Positions 36,843-47,819 of a stretch of DNA of 64,000 nucleotides are shown piece by piece. Location of the stretch: positions 1,374,001 to 1,438,000 of the forward strand of contig NC_084682.1 of NCBI RefSeq assembly GCF_028389875.1. The letters run 5' to 3'. The stretch comes from Rhea pennata. Taxonomy: Eukaryota; Chordata; Aves; Rheiformes; Rheidae. The position numbers and the translations under genes are program-made. The stretch's first letter is position 1. The number at the start of each line of letters is the position of its first letter. Under the pieces are notes generated by a model that searched no databases, was not told where the DNA came from, and worked only from the letters and a program-made list of their open reading frames with translations.

Positions 36843-38090
36843 TTACTTGTTGTTAGGAGTAATAGGTGACAGAAAAAGAAATAGTATCAATATAATTTTA
36901 GTGGTTTAATTGTATTTTTATAATTAAAAGGAAACCTGTTTCCACAAGGATCAGTTAACATGATCTCAGATACTGAGCTTATGAGCTTTTTGGTTTGAAT
37001 TTTGTTAGTTGCCATATATACATAGCACAAAGTGATTTTTGTGGCCTAACATAATTAAAATAATAATAAAATGTCATAAAAAGAAGCAGAAAAAACTCTT
37101 ATTCTAATAGAACAGTAAATTATACAGAATATATATATATGTTCTTCTTTTCAATTCACCTTTAAAGGATATGTTTGAGTCTGTTTCCAACCTGTTTGCT
37201 TAATGAGTATTTAGCTATTTATCTCTTAAACTCTGACATTTATTGACAAAATAAAAAGGAACACAAATCTGTTTGGTGGCATGGCTGCTTCTCCAGTTAA
37301 CCTTATCTGTACTGAACTTCTGATCTGAATAGTAAAAATGGTCTTAGTGAGTGATGATTTTAAATTGAGTAGTATCCATCAGAACAAATATTTCTGCCTT
37401 TTTGCTTTCAAAAGATTAAATGTGAAATCATTCATGGCAGAGACCACTTGGTATGCCAAAAAAACCTATGTTTTTCTGTGGAGTGGACAAGATTTAGAAA
37501 GATTATGTATGGGAGAAAGCAGAGATAAATCTGGCAGTTCAGATTTTACAGGAGTAGAAAGTAAGGAGAAGTTTCCTATCTGTCAGAAACACACTGTGAC
37601 AGCTTTCTTCTCCCAGCTTTAAGTCGTCCTGAACCCCTGTCTTTGATTATCATTCCTAGTATGCCACCTTAAAAACACTAGTTTGTAACTAGTAAAGTAG
37701 TTAAAAACTAGTAAATTTTGTAACTTGCAAGAGGAGCATGATATGACAACGTATCATAATTTATAGCAATATAAAACTCATTTGTTCGCTATGATGAATG
37801 GGATCCGTAGGGCACACTTCCGTGACTAATACCATTCATTTCAGTGGGACATAGGCCAGGTCTGCTGTTTGCCAGTGCAGCCCTCAGTCAGAGTTTCTTT
37901 CGAAGGTAACAGTTCATCCGTAACTCTCTCCTTGTACTTCCCAGCTGCAGAAATTTCTGAGCACTGGCAATGCAATGATACTTTTTGCTATAGCCCTCCT
38001 TCACTCTTAACTTCTTCGGCATCATACAGCTCTCATATAACAACTAAACTCAGTGCCCAAATGTACTTCAAGCTTTGACCTTTCTGTATT

Positions 38091-38115
38091 AAAAAAAAAA
38101 AAAAAAAAAAAAAAA
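38091..38115. repeat. Poly-A run (25 nt)
   Basis: Twenty-five consecutive A. No target-site duplication or retrocopy was recognised next to it, so it may be a simple homopolymer. Confidence 0.9.
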
Positions 38116-41100
38116 GTATGCATGCATTTTACCTGTACCAAATTACTTTAATTTTTGCCAGGCTGAAAATTATACTCAAGGCCTTACCGGTTCAGGGGAT
38201 GGACTCAAAAATACATTTTATTTTAGAAAGTGGATTTTTTAGAAAGTGAATTTAAAATCCAACAATCCTATTATCAGTTTGAGTAGTTGCAGCCTGAATG
38301 TAAATAGACTGGCTCTTTCCCAACTTAGTTGAGATTCTGAAACCACCATGGATTTGAAATATTAGTTACTGCCAGTTAAACGCTTCATAATGCACAAAAA
38401 TGCATTCCTTTGCTGGTATCTCACTTCATATATTGTAGTAACAAATTTTTTTATTTTGTTTTTAGGAGTTCAGTTTGCGTAAGTTCTTGATAGTAGGACT
38501 GTTACTCAACTAGCCAGAGAGCAGATCTCCTTTTCTTCCCCAGAGATGAAGTGTAAAATAGGTATCCTATTGTAACAAAAATCAAAATCTATTCTTTATC
38601 TTACTACCAAAGAGAGAGAGCATCACTCAGGATGTTATTCATTATTCATTTCTGCCCTCTGTGGGCTAACTTTAACAACTAGTGCTATTTCTAATTTAAG
38701 GCTGGTACAGAAAGGTGTAGACACAAGCAGGGATATTTAGAGAATGGGGAGCTAAGTTCAGAAAGATAGTGTGCTCCCACATGCCAGGATCCAAATCAGC
38801 TGTGGCAAGTTGGAGCAACTCATGAGCTATGTTAACTTTTGACCTAGACCAAAACGCCTTTTTGAATAAGAAAGTCTTAAGAACAGCAAAGATGCTTTTC
38901 TTTCCAAATGGCACTTAAGTGATGAGTGATGGCACCTGACGTTAGTCCAGAGGGCATGTATCCCTTAGAGTTCTCATTCTTACACGAAGACTCTTGGAGG
39001 TTTAATAAAACAAAGATCTCCTGACTTTTATTGTCATGACCCAACCACAATACCTTCTTTCAATACAGTCCTTCCGTCGCCCTATATGAGCTCCAGAAAA
39101 CACTATAATAATGTCTGTGAGTTAGAAAAGTCCTTCATGAATGTGTCAGTCACCATTTTTCAATACAAAATTAATAGGGAGCTCTAAAGTCCCTAAGCAG
39201 GAAGGCTGTTCCTTTTACAGATCAACTATCTCTTTGAGTGTTTACATATGTCTACAGAAGGAGAAATGCATGTAGGATTTTAAGGGGAGTTCAAAATTAT
39301 ATAGAATATTAGTTTTTGCTGGAAAATGATGTCTTTAGGAACAGCTGGGGGAAGATGTTAGCCAAGACATTACTTCTGAACTAATGCCGAACTTCTAAAC
39401 TAATTCTGCATTTACCCTAGCACGGCTTCGTACTCAAAATGAATTTCATCCCTCAGATCTGTACCTGCTCAGTCTCTTTCGGTTCTGGTTTGTCTTCCCA
39501 AACAAGACACTCAGCAGCAGTTCGGGGAGACTTCATAGGCTTTACAGGAGAATGCAGAGCTTTATTGACTGAAATACTCTGTATTTGACTATCTCATCAA
39601 GCCTTATGTTGCTGGCTGTGAGGGGAAGGAGGAAGTGTGCTTAAAACTAATTTCTGCCTTTAGTTCTATGCATTACCTGCCAAAAATATCCTAACAATTT
39701 CATAAATATGCACGGTCCTGTGCTTTTATCTTTCTTAGCTAGCTATCATTTTGTGCTCAGCTTAGAAACACCAAAGAAGGCAGATTTACATACACAAAGA
39801 CTTCACTCTGCAGGTTCTTTTTCTTTCATTACGTTCTTTCCGAGTACACAGAGAACCACACAGGCAGAAAGTGTGGCCATTTTATATGCAAGTGGAAAGC
39901 TATCATTACCTGCACGTACAGAAGTTAAAGTTGTGTCGTCACTTGGATGCCTGAAGAAATACACCCCCATTAAGTGAGAAAAAAGTTAATCATCTAGTGT
40001 GCAGACAAACTGAGCTATCTTTAATGTTTGTGTAGACTAAGAAGTGAGGTCAGAGAGGTGAGATTATGATTCTGTCATGTAGCCCCAGCCTAACAACTCT
40101 ATTATAACTGCCCATAAATGACTATTTATCTCTTTCATACAACACAGAACTCAGCCATCTGAAATAAAACTGAGCAATCAGGTTTTTTAATCTACGTTAG
40201 GAATTAATAATATTTGTCACAGAAGTTCTCTCTGGAATTCAACTAGATATACAAGGCATAACCTTGCTGATAACTAATATTTTTGTTTTAATGACTTAAG
40301 CAAAGTTACTGATTACTTATCTTGAGTTTACACTGGCTTTTCTTTCATTCTAGTACAGGAATTATTAAAGCTGTTCTGAAATACCCTGCTGCATGTGGAT
40401 TTGCGTGCTGTATGGAGCAGTGTTTATAAAGCAAAATTATCCCTGTACAGAAACCAGTATCATACATAACTCCCATTTACCTTACTCAGGTAATTCTAAG
40501 CTGAAGTTATCACTTGTATAAACACTGTCTGCCTGACACCTTTACCAGATTTCCCATGGGATCTTCTATAACCTCTATGAGAATTTTGTTAATATGTAAG
40601 GAAAAGAGGCCATGGGATTAATCCACCCTATTTCTGAATTGTTCTAATGGAAGACTTAATTCAGGTTTGAAATTAGAAAATAAATCACACAAAATACTTA
40701 GCAGTGTTCCTCAGTCTCTCCCCAAGTAATTCAGCTCAACAACCATATATGAATGTGGAAGATTGGTTTTGGAGCATTTCTGGAAAAAAGATCTTCCTTC
40801 TGATTGGCATTCCAGTTTTCTCTAGGATTTACTTCTCTCTGAAGCAGAGCTTTGGTCTTTTTCTACTGCACATAGGCAACCACTGAGGGCCTGTTTCTGT
40901 GTGCAGAGGCTAGGCAGTCCCCTGTGCTCCAGAAGTAGGCAGTCATTTGGGACTAGTTTGCAAACTCCCTCTGCATCTCTAGGAATTTGTTCTGGTGCCT
41001 CTCATCTGAAAGCTAAATGGAATGCTTTGAGGAGATGGAGCGAGCAGAGAGTTGTGTAGCACTAGATTTTCAGATGAAAATCTGCTTAGCTCCTTGGTTC

Positions 41101-41399
41101 TTACACCAAGAGAATCTTGTAATTTTAGTACTTGTGTAAAAGATACTTTGGCAGTTAAAGCACAGACCTTTCCAGAACAGCAGAATATGAGGTTTAGTTT
41201 GGAAGCAAGAGAAGTACATTGTCAGACACATCACCCTGCTTCTTCTTCATGGTTTCTCTTAAAGACCTCAGTTGCAGCTTCTTGTCAAAGGCTGGTCTGT
41301 AACAGCATCTGTCTGTCCAGGCTGCTGCAGTGTTCCTAAGTGAGGTCTACTCTCCTGAGCCAGGGCTACTCTGCTCCTGTAAAGCAGGGGAGGGGCAGG

Positions 41400-41432
41400 G
41401 TGTGTGTGTGTGTGTTGGGGGGGGGGGGGGGG
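41400..41432. repeat. (GT)8 followed by 16-nt poly-G
   Basis: Eight GT/TG dinucleotides run directly into sixteen consecutive G (41417-41432). Length is likely to be polymorphic and prone to sequencing error. Confidence 0.92.
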
Positions 41433-43094
41433 AGTAAAGCTTCATGGTTGGTTTTAATTGCCTTTTTATTCTGCTAATTGATTGGCTGTTGTTACTTAAG
41501 AACAGCTGGGAGGGAACTTTTATCAGCCTGTGATAGGCTTAATTGCAGTTAGGTCTAAGTGCTGTCTTTTAATTTCTCTGTCCCTACCTTCTTCTCAAGG
41601 GAAGAGGTCTCCTGGGGCATATCCCATCTTGCCCCCTTTCCCATGAGTACTGCTTCTCCTTCAGATCCATCTCCTGCTTCTCTGCTGACTGCATACTGGT
41701 GTTGAGTGATCCCCACATCAGGCTGCCTGTGTGCTGCAGCTCTCCTGCCTGTAAGTAATTTGTGGGTCTCTTGTACTTCTGGAAATGGTAATATCAAAGC
41801 GGTTTTAGAAGTTTCAGTCTCCAAAGCTTGTGCTGTTAGATATCCAGGCCCTTTAGAAAGTGCTAGTGTGAGCAAAGTGAAGGAAGGAAGGATAAAAATG
41901 CATTGGGCACAAATGACTTTATTTTTTTTAATTTAATTTTATTTTTTTTACTCTTAGGTTCCAGAAAAGTGTGGAATCTCTCTCTGCAGAGTGTAACTGA
42001 GTTCTCACCCAGCAGCCCCCGAGGCTCTTTGTGCTATAAAAAGCACCAGCAGCTTTGTAAGTCCTCTGTCACCTTGCTTAACTGGATTTACTGACCTCCA
42101 GCCACAATGTTACATGTAACTTTATTTTGGTTGGTCTCAGCTAGTGATATGTCTTCACTGACATACTAGCATGAGCTGTTGGCATGTTCTGAGTTAATCA
42201 GATGGTAGTAGTCTAGAAAAATTGCCAGAGGTACCATTTTTTTCTACAGCTATAGAATGCATATTTAAATGTTTGTAATGTTTAGGTGTATCTGGGAAAA
42301 GCAGTTGAGTCCCTGCTAAACTTCTTAGAAATGCAATGTCCCTCTCCATGGTAGCCTACAAAGGAGGTGCCATGCTTTAAGAAGCTAGTTCTGTGTCCCT
42401 GAGACAAACTGTATGCCTGGCTGTTTTGCTGGGCTCAGGTTTTTACAATGCTCAGAACTAGAAATTCTTGGAGGGTGTTGTAGATGAATCAGTTGTGAGG
42501 CTCACCTTGTGGTATGCCACTGCTTCAGAGCAGGCAGTGGCTTGTAAGCATTTAAATGGTTATAAATACTAATGAGGCAGCTTGTGTACCTGCTCTAAAG
42601 TTATCCTTGAAGCCCTGGAAAAAATGTTAAATCAAACAAAATAACTGATGCTAGTAGAGCTAGGAGAAGTAGGCTGAGACATAGTGGGCCTTTAGGGCTC
42701 AGTTCTGGAATAGCTGTAACACTGTTCAGAGTTGGTGAAGGAGGAGAAGCAGTCCAGGGGGGTCTTGTGCAAGTTTTCTAAGAGTTTAGAGTATTATATG
42801 TGCTTGTGTAACTCCAAATTACTGAGCTGTATAGCATTGCCTTATAATATATGGTAGGTAATAGCTGAACTGAAATGCAGTGTTTATTTATGCCTTCTGG
42901 AGTTGCAAGCTTCAGCAAGTTAACAGGTCTAATTCTTGCCTGGTTGAAATTTATTAGCAGCAAAGTTCTAGTTTCAGAAGCAAGGAGTCTGTGCACTTTT
43001 GGTCAAAGGACTTTCTGCTGAGTCCATGTTCTTGTTGCAGAAAACACTTACGTGGTAGCTTTTATTCACAGACTTGAAGCAGGCAGCATCTTCT

Positions 43095-43200
43095 TAAACA
43101 TCTGGAAACTGGTGCACAGAAAGATTGACTTCTCAAAAGTCATAAACTAAATCATAAACAAAGAATGCAATCCAGGCTTTACTCCTAGATTCTGATGAGG
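43095..43200 (-). repeat. MIR-like relic
   Basis: CATCTGGAAACTGGTGCACA, GAAAGATTGACTTCTCAAAA and GTCATAAACTAAATC, then GAATGCAATCCAGGC, follow the reverse-complement MIR order 'agatgaggaaactgaggcacagagaggttaagtgacttgcccaaggtca..'. Confidence 0.45.
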
Positions 43201-44161
43201 CAAAATGGTACTAGCTTGGCAGCTGTTAGACTGGGAACAGAAATACCCTCTGAGTAGGAGAAAATCCAGAGAGGAAGGGTTTGGTTGCGTAATTGCACTG
43301 CAAGTATGGAAACCTCCTGGTGGGGTCAGGCAGCTACCTTTGGGGAGAGCAGCAAGTCTTCAGTGCCCAGCAACAGAGTAGTTTACTGAGTTCCTTCTCA
43401 CTGTATTTTCTTAGAAATGTCTACCTTCCTCTTTCCCATTTTGACTCCTACATGTCTATTGTGTTTGTGTTGCTATCATACTTTCTTGTTTAAAAGTTTC
43501 TGAAATTTACTATTACCTAGTGATTTGTTTGTATCTTACTGTCTTCTATTGCTTGATAATTGTACTCTCATCAGGAAATTTTGCAAATGATTGCATCATC
43601 CCTTTTTCCTGTTAATTCTCTGTGCTGCCTACCCTTGCTTGGCAGTGTTTGCAATACTGGTTAACGGAAACAGTGTGTCAGCATATTGCCGGATTAGGTC
43701 TGCTTCCTGTGCTCTCTGCTCAGTTCCTGCCAACTTATAATTGATTTTCTTCAATATCCAGAGCACACTTCAGTAAGATATTACAGAATACTTTATAGAC
43801 ATTAATTACATGCACAACAGAAATATCGGAATGACTAGTAATACTGCTTTTTGCCATGCAGAACATATTTTTACATGGCTACAAGCAGCTCTAGGCACAA
43901 CTCTCCTTAGCCCGAGCGAACAGTAGATTCCATTGAAGCTCTTATATTTGACACCTTTTAAGTAGCCTCCGGAAGCCATTTGGAGATTTTAACAGCTCCA
44001 AGAATAGATCTGACACTGATCAGTTTTTTTTGTTTTGTTTTGTTTTTTACAGAAAACAAAAGAGGGGTGGGAATAATGTCCTTACAAGCATGAGGCTTCA
44101 AACTTGGAGGGGAAAAAAACAACAAACCAAACAAGAAAAACCCCACTTAGAATACTGCCTC

Positions 44162-44178
44162 TTTTTTTTTTTTTTTTT
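44162..44178. repeat. Poly-T run
   Basis: Seventeen consecutive T. Confidence 0.9.
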
Positions 44179-44904
44179 CCTTCTCTACAGTAATTTTTCA
44201 TGTAATGATTCTTGTTAAACTAGTTTATATGAAACTAACCACAGACCTTTACAAGTGATAGTATACCGCTACTCATACTTGTCCGTTAGATACTGTATGG
44301 GTACAGACAGTTTTCTCATGGCACTCAGGAACATGCAGTAGCTACCTCTTCCATTCTTTGAGGTTTAGTTTGCACTAGATTTGTTTACAGATGGGCTGTT
44401 TGGGAAAGCTGTTACATTCTTGCAAAATCTGATGATGAAGACAGGAATTCTAGAAATGTATTCAGTTGTTGATTCTTGTGCTGCTACTAGCTGGAAGCCA
44501 GGGAACATACAAAGCATGCAGGCATTTCGGTTGTGAAGACTTTCATCCTAGTGCAAACATTGCTTAGGTGTCGTCCCTCTTTCATGAGTTGTTCTAGGAA
44601 TTGGATGTGATTTATAGAGCTGTGTGGCACCGAACCATCCAGGCTCAAGCATGTTTTTAATATGTAAAGGGAGATGCAAGTGTTATTCCTGGAATGTTCC
44701 ACAGAAGTATATTGGGGCAGCATCTTTTCAAGGTTGCAGGTGTGAGAAGCAGAAGAGAACAGAAATGTTTGTAGAGATGATTGCAGAGGTTTTTTTGTTT
44801 GGCACAGGGGAGTGTTTTTTTGCTAGCAATGCCCATCTTGCAAGAAACAGTCCTTCCTCTGCAGTTTATGTTCTAGGCAGACAAAAGAGGCCCAAAAGCC
44901 AGTG

Positions 44905-45095
44905 TTACAGATTGGGAACAGAGAGGGGTGGAGAGATGAAGCATTTGGTTTCCAGAATAGTGCAGGGCCTAGCTTGACAGCAATTGAAGCTGAGGTTGCT
45001 CATTGACTCTGGAATTCGGGCTTTAGATAATGTCCCAAAGTCATACAGGGACAAATGTTGATAATCAGCCACATGAATGCTGGTCTCTGACCTGC
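44905..45095 (-). repeat. Possible MIR-like relic
   Basis: TTACAGATTGGGAACAGAGA, then GGTGGAGAGATGAAG, and further on GATAATGTCCCAAAGTCATA followed by CAGGG resemble two parts of the MIR reverse-complement core. The match is weak and may be two fragments. Confidence 0.3.
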
Positions 45096-45768
45096 CAACC
45101 CAGTGATGCCTTCCAGTGCAGCTTGGTTAGAAAGGGACAGAAAAGATGGAAGTCCTGATACTTTAGGTATGAGGCATATGATCAAATTTAATTCTTTAAA
45201 TTCTTTGCTCTTCACTCTCTCCTAAGAGAAAAGAGACTTTAACTACGAATGTATGGCTTATGTGGTATTTCTCCTGCCTTTTATTAACAAAATCTGTGGA
45301 TGTATTCTTTGTTTTTTTTTTTTCTATTGTTTGTTCTGGGGTTCCCCCCAACTCCTATAAAATAATCCTGAGTGCCTGCAGATTATAGGAGTCACCAAAC
45401 TGCTTTGTGGAAGCCCAGCCTTTGACCCTAGCTCTTGGTTCACTGGTCAATTCTAAACAGTATGCCTAGAACACAAAACTGCTACTTTGCTCAGTACTTC
45501 TCTTTATAAGCTATTTTTCAGCTAGACCAGACTAGTTACAGCAGGAAGACACCAGGAAAACATGCATTAGTCTACAAAGTGCTTCCATGCCTCTTAACCT
45601 TCCAAAGGTGGTTTATTCCCTCTGCTCCAGCCTGTAGACTCATGCTGCTAATGGCCCTGGCACACTCTCTAGCTGCACATTGTTCCAAGGTTGTAGAATA
45701 ACTTCCTTTGTCAAGCAGAGCTGTTAAATACACACTTTCAAATCACAGCTGTCTACATCAAACTACTA

Positions 45769-45791
45769 TTTTTTTTTTTTTTTTTTTTTTT
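45769..45791. repeat. Poly-T run (23 nt)
   Basis: Twenty-three consecutive T. Confidence 0.9.
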
Positions 45792-46704
45792 GCTGATATT
45801 GTAGTATTAGTAACCAGGTGCCTTTTGGTTAGGAATCTCTGATGGGAGGTAGTAGTACTGCATTGGGACAAACTTTCCAGCAGAGGCTGCAGAAAGGAGC
45901 ACATGGAGCTCTAGTTGATCCACTTGACTGCATTTAGATGGAGCACATGTTCATAAATTACGAAGTTCCCTGGCAGAAAACTTCATGCCTTATTGCTACT
46001 CTTTGCTCACCTCTGCAGGCAAGTTGAGCTGGGTTGTGCCTCACTGTAGTCAAATGCATATGAACAGGCACAATACTTGTCTATTCTTCCTTCAGCTGGA
46101 CAATATCAGAAGGCTTGTTCTAATGATGCATGCACTTAGAACACAAGAGGGAGAAAAAAAAGGAAAATACACTTGGTTTGCTTTGGTTAAGTTTTCCTCT
46201 GAAAAATGCTGCTGTGGCATGATTCATTAAGTAGCATGGCAACACATACACCTTCCACTTCCTTGTAAGCAAGGTTTTAGTTCTTGAGGAAGTTCTGGCC
46301 TGTTGGCTGTGTTTTCTAGTATTACTTAGAGAGCACATATTGTCCAGAGAAATTTATAATCTCCAAACAAAACATTCCTAAATATTAATCGTGTGAAACA
46401 ATACCTTTTTCCAGCTGTTAAAAATTACTCATAAGTGCTGCTCTGCTAGCATCAGCAGGGATTACATTGCTCATTTCTACTGACATCAGCATGCTGAAAT
46501 CTAGCAGAGTATCTTATGAATTCTAAGATACTTACTTACATAGTTCAGAATCTTGCAGTATACTCCTATACACATGCAATATACTGTGGTCCTGAAATGG
46601 AAAACTACAAAGCCTTGCCACAGCAGATTCCCATTAGAATTCTTAGTTGCATGCACATGTGTGTTGATAAATAAGTCACCACATATAAGACTTGTATACA
46701 AGCT

Positions 46705-46710
46705 TTTAAT
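46705..46710 (-). terminator. WSB1: Candidate WSB1 polyadenylation signal (ATTAAA)
   Basis: ATTAAA on the minus strand is the commonest variant signal. A GT-rich stretch follows within about 40 nt. No AATAAA was found on the minus strand between the WSB1 stop and here. Confidence 0.45.
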
Positions 46711-47625
46711 AAAAAAAATTCAACAAAAATATATATAATCAGGCATTTTATGCAATGCATACATTCTTTGTATCTGCAGGTACAGATAAATAACAGAGGC
46801 AAACAAGTATTTTGCTTATCTTTGGCCAATAATCGATAATCACCCCCGAAGAGATATTACAGGGTCAAAGAATAATAAACTGAGTCTGTAAATTTGTCTC
46901 TCTTTACAGACACAGTATCAGGCAACAATACAGTAGTTAAGATTTTAGAAATGTAAGGAAATATTTCTTTAACACTGCCCAATACTGAAATTTAACCTTT
47001 TTTGTTGATACAAAACTTAAGGCCTTTTTTTAGCTGACACAGGCAACATTCTTGCATTTACATTAGATATAATCTATCCCTTACCTCAGCCAACTTCCCT
47101 TCACCATATATTGCTCTAAAAAGCTAAGCTGTACCTTTTCATGAAATAAAAATAACATGAATTCGCATCTGTATATCAGTTTCCTGAATTCCAACTAATG
47201 TACATACATACAGAGCAGTTAAGCTTCCTTAAGTCAATATTTTTTTCTAACTCAGTGTCCCAGAATAATAGGTATCCTTCCACTTTACAGCACAGGTGCA
47301 TCTGATGGCTCTACAAAAGCAATATATACATGATACACATTAAAAAATCATAAAAGCAATTTTTAAACGTACATTGATAACACATAGCAGCTTATGTCTA
47401 TGTATGTACATGTTTCACAGTTATCTTAGAAAATTGAGAACATCAAGAATACTTCTATTGTTTTTTTCTATAAATATTACAAACTTGTCAGGCATTTTGA
47501 CAAAATAGTATTTACGTTATCCATTTAAATAGGTATAGAAAACCTGTAGAGTTTTAAGCTTAAAGGCTGTAAAGTTTGAGGATTCTTTAAAGTGTTTAGC
47601 CAGTTTCAGCAGCTGGGCCATCTGC

Positions 47626-47648
47626 TTTTTTTTTTTTTTTTTTTTTTT
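47626..47648. repeat. 23-nt T run (A tract in WSB1 mRNA) just after the stop codon
   Basis: Twenty-three consecutive T on the plus strand appear as an A23 tract in the WSB1 transcript, 11 nt downstream of the TAA. Confidence 0.9.
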
Positions 47649-47659
47649 CTCCCTGCTTG

Positions 47660-47819
47660 TTAAATCTGGTAACAAAGGAACTCCACCACTTTTGATGGGA
47701 TAGGCAAGTTCTTGACTAGACTGGTGGGCATCACTCTTCGAATTGCCATACGACACAGATGCTGGAGACTGGAAACTTGTTTTGGCGTTGCCCAGAAATA
47801 CACACTTCCATCCTGTGTC
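47660..47819 (-). CDS. WSB1: WSB1 coding exon 9 (last, SOCS box)
   Basis: It covers residues 369-421, from the last WD strand (TQDGSVYFWA) through the BC box and Cul5 box to TAA at 47662-47660. The acceptor is TTTGGGCAG. A second AG lies 7 nt downstream (GACACAG). Confidence 0.96.

Larger units (their letters stand above)
26950..46680. other. Intergenic DNA between WSB1 and KSR1, no gene seen
   Basis: AT-rich DNA with poly-A/T runs, a poly-G/TG tract at 41.4 kb, SINE-like relics and one MITE-like element. The longest frames (150 codons at 35465-35917, 156 codons at 32322-32792) look like chance: there is no domain, biased codon use or known family. Confidence 0.6.
46685..47659 (-). other. 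WSB1: WSB1 3' UTR (inferred extent)
   Basis: The sequence from the WSB1 stop to the first usable poly(A) signal on the minus strand is AT-rich and lacks a canonical AATAAA. The best signal is ATTAAA at 46710-46705, followed by a GT-rich stretch, giving a UTR of about 1 kb. A 23-nt A tract (in mRNA sense) lies 11 nt after the stop. The right end is certain, the left end is inferred. Confidence 0.55.

Noticed and set aside
38091-38115. Poly-A run considered as the tail of a processed retrocopy
   Set aside because: No gene-like sequence precedes it on either strand and no target-site duplication was seen.
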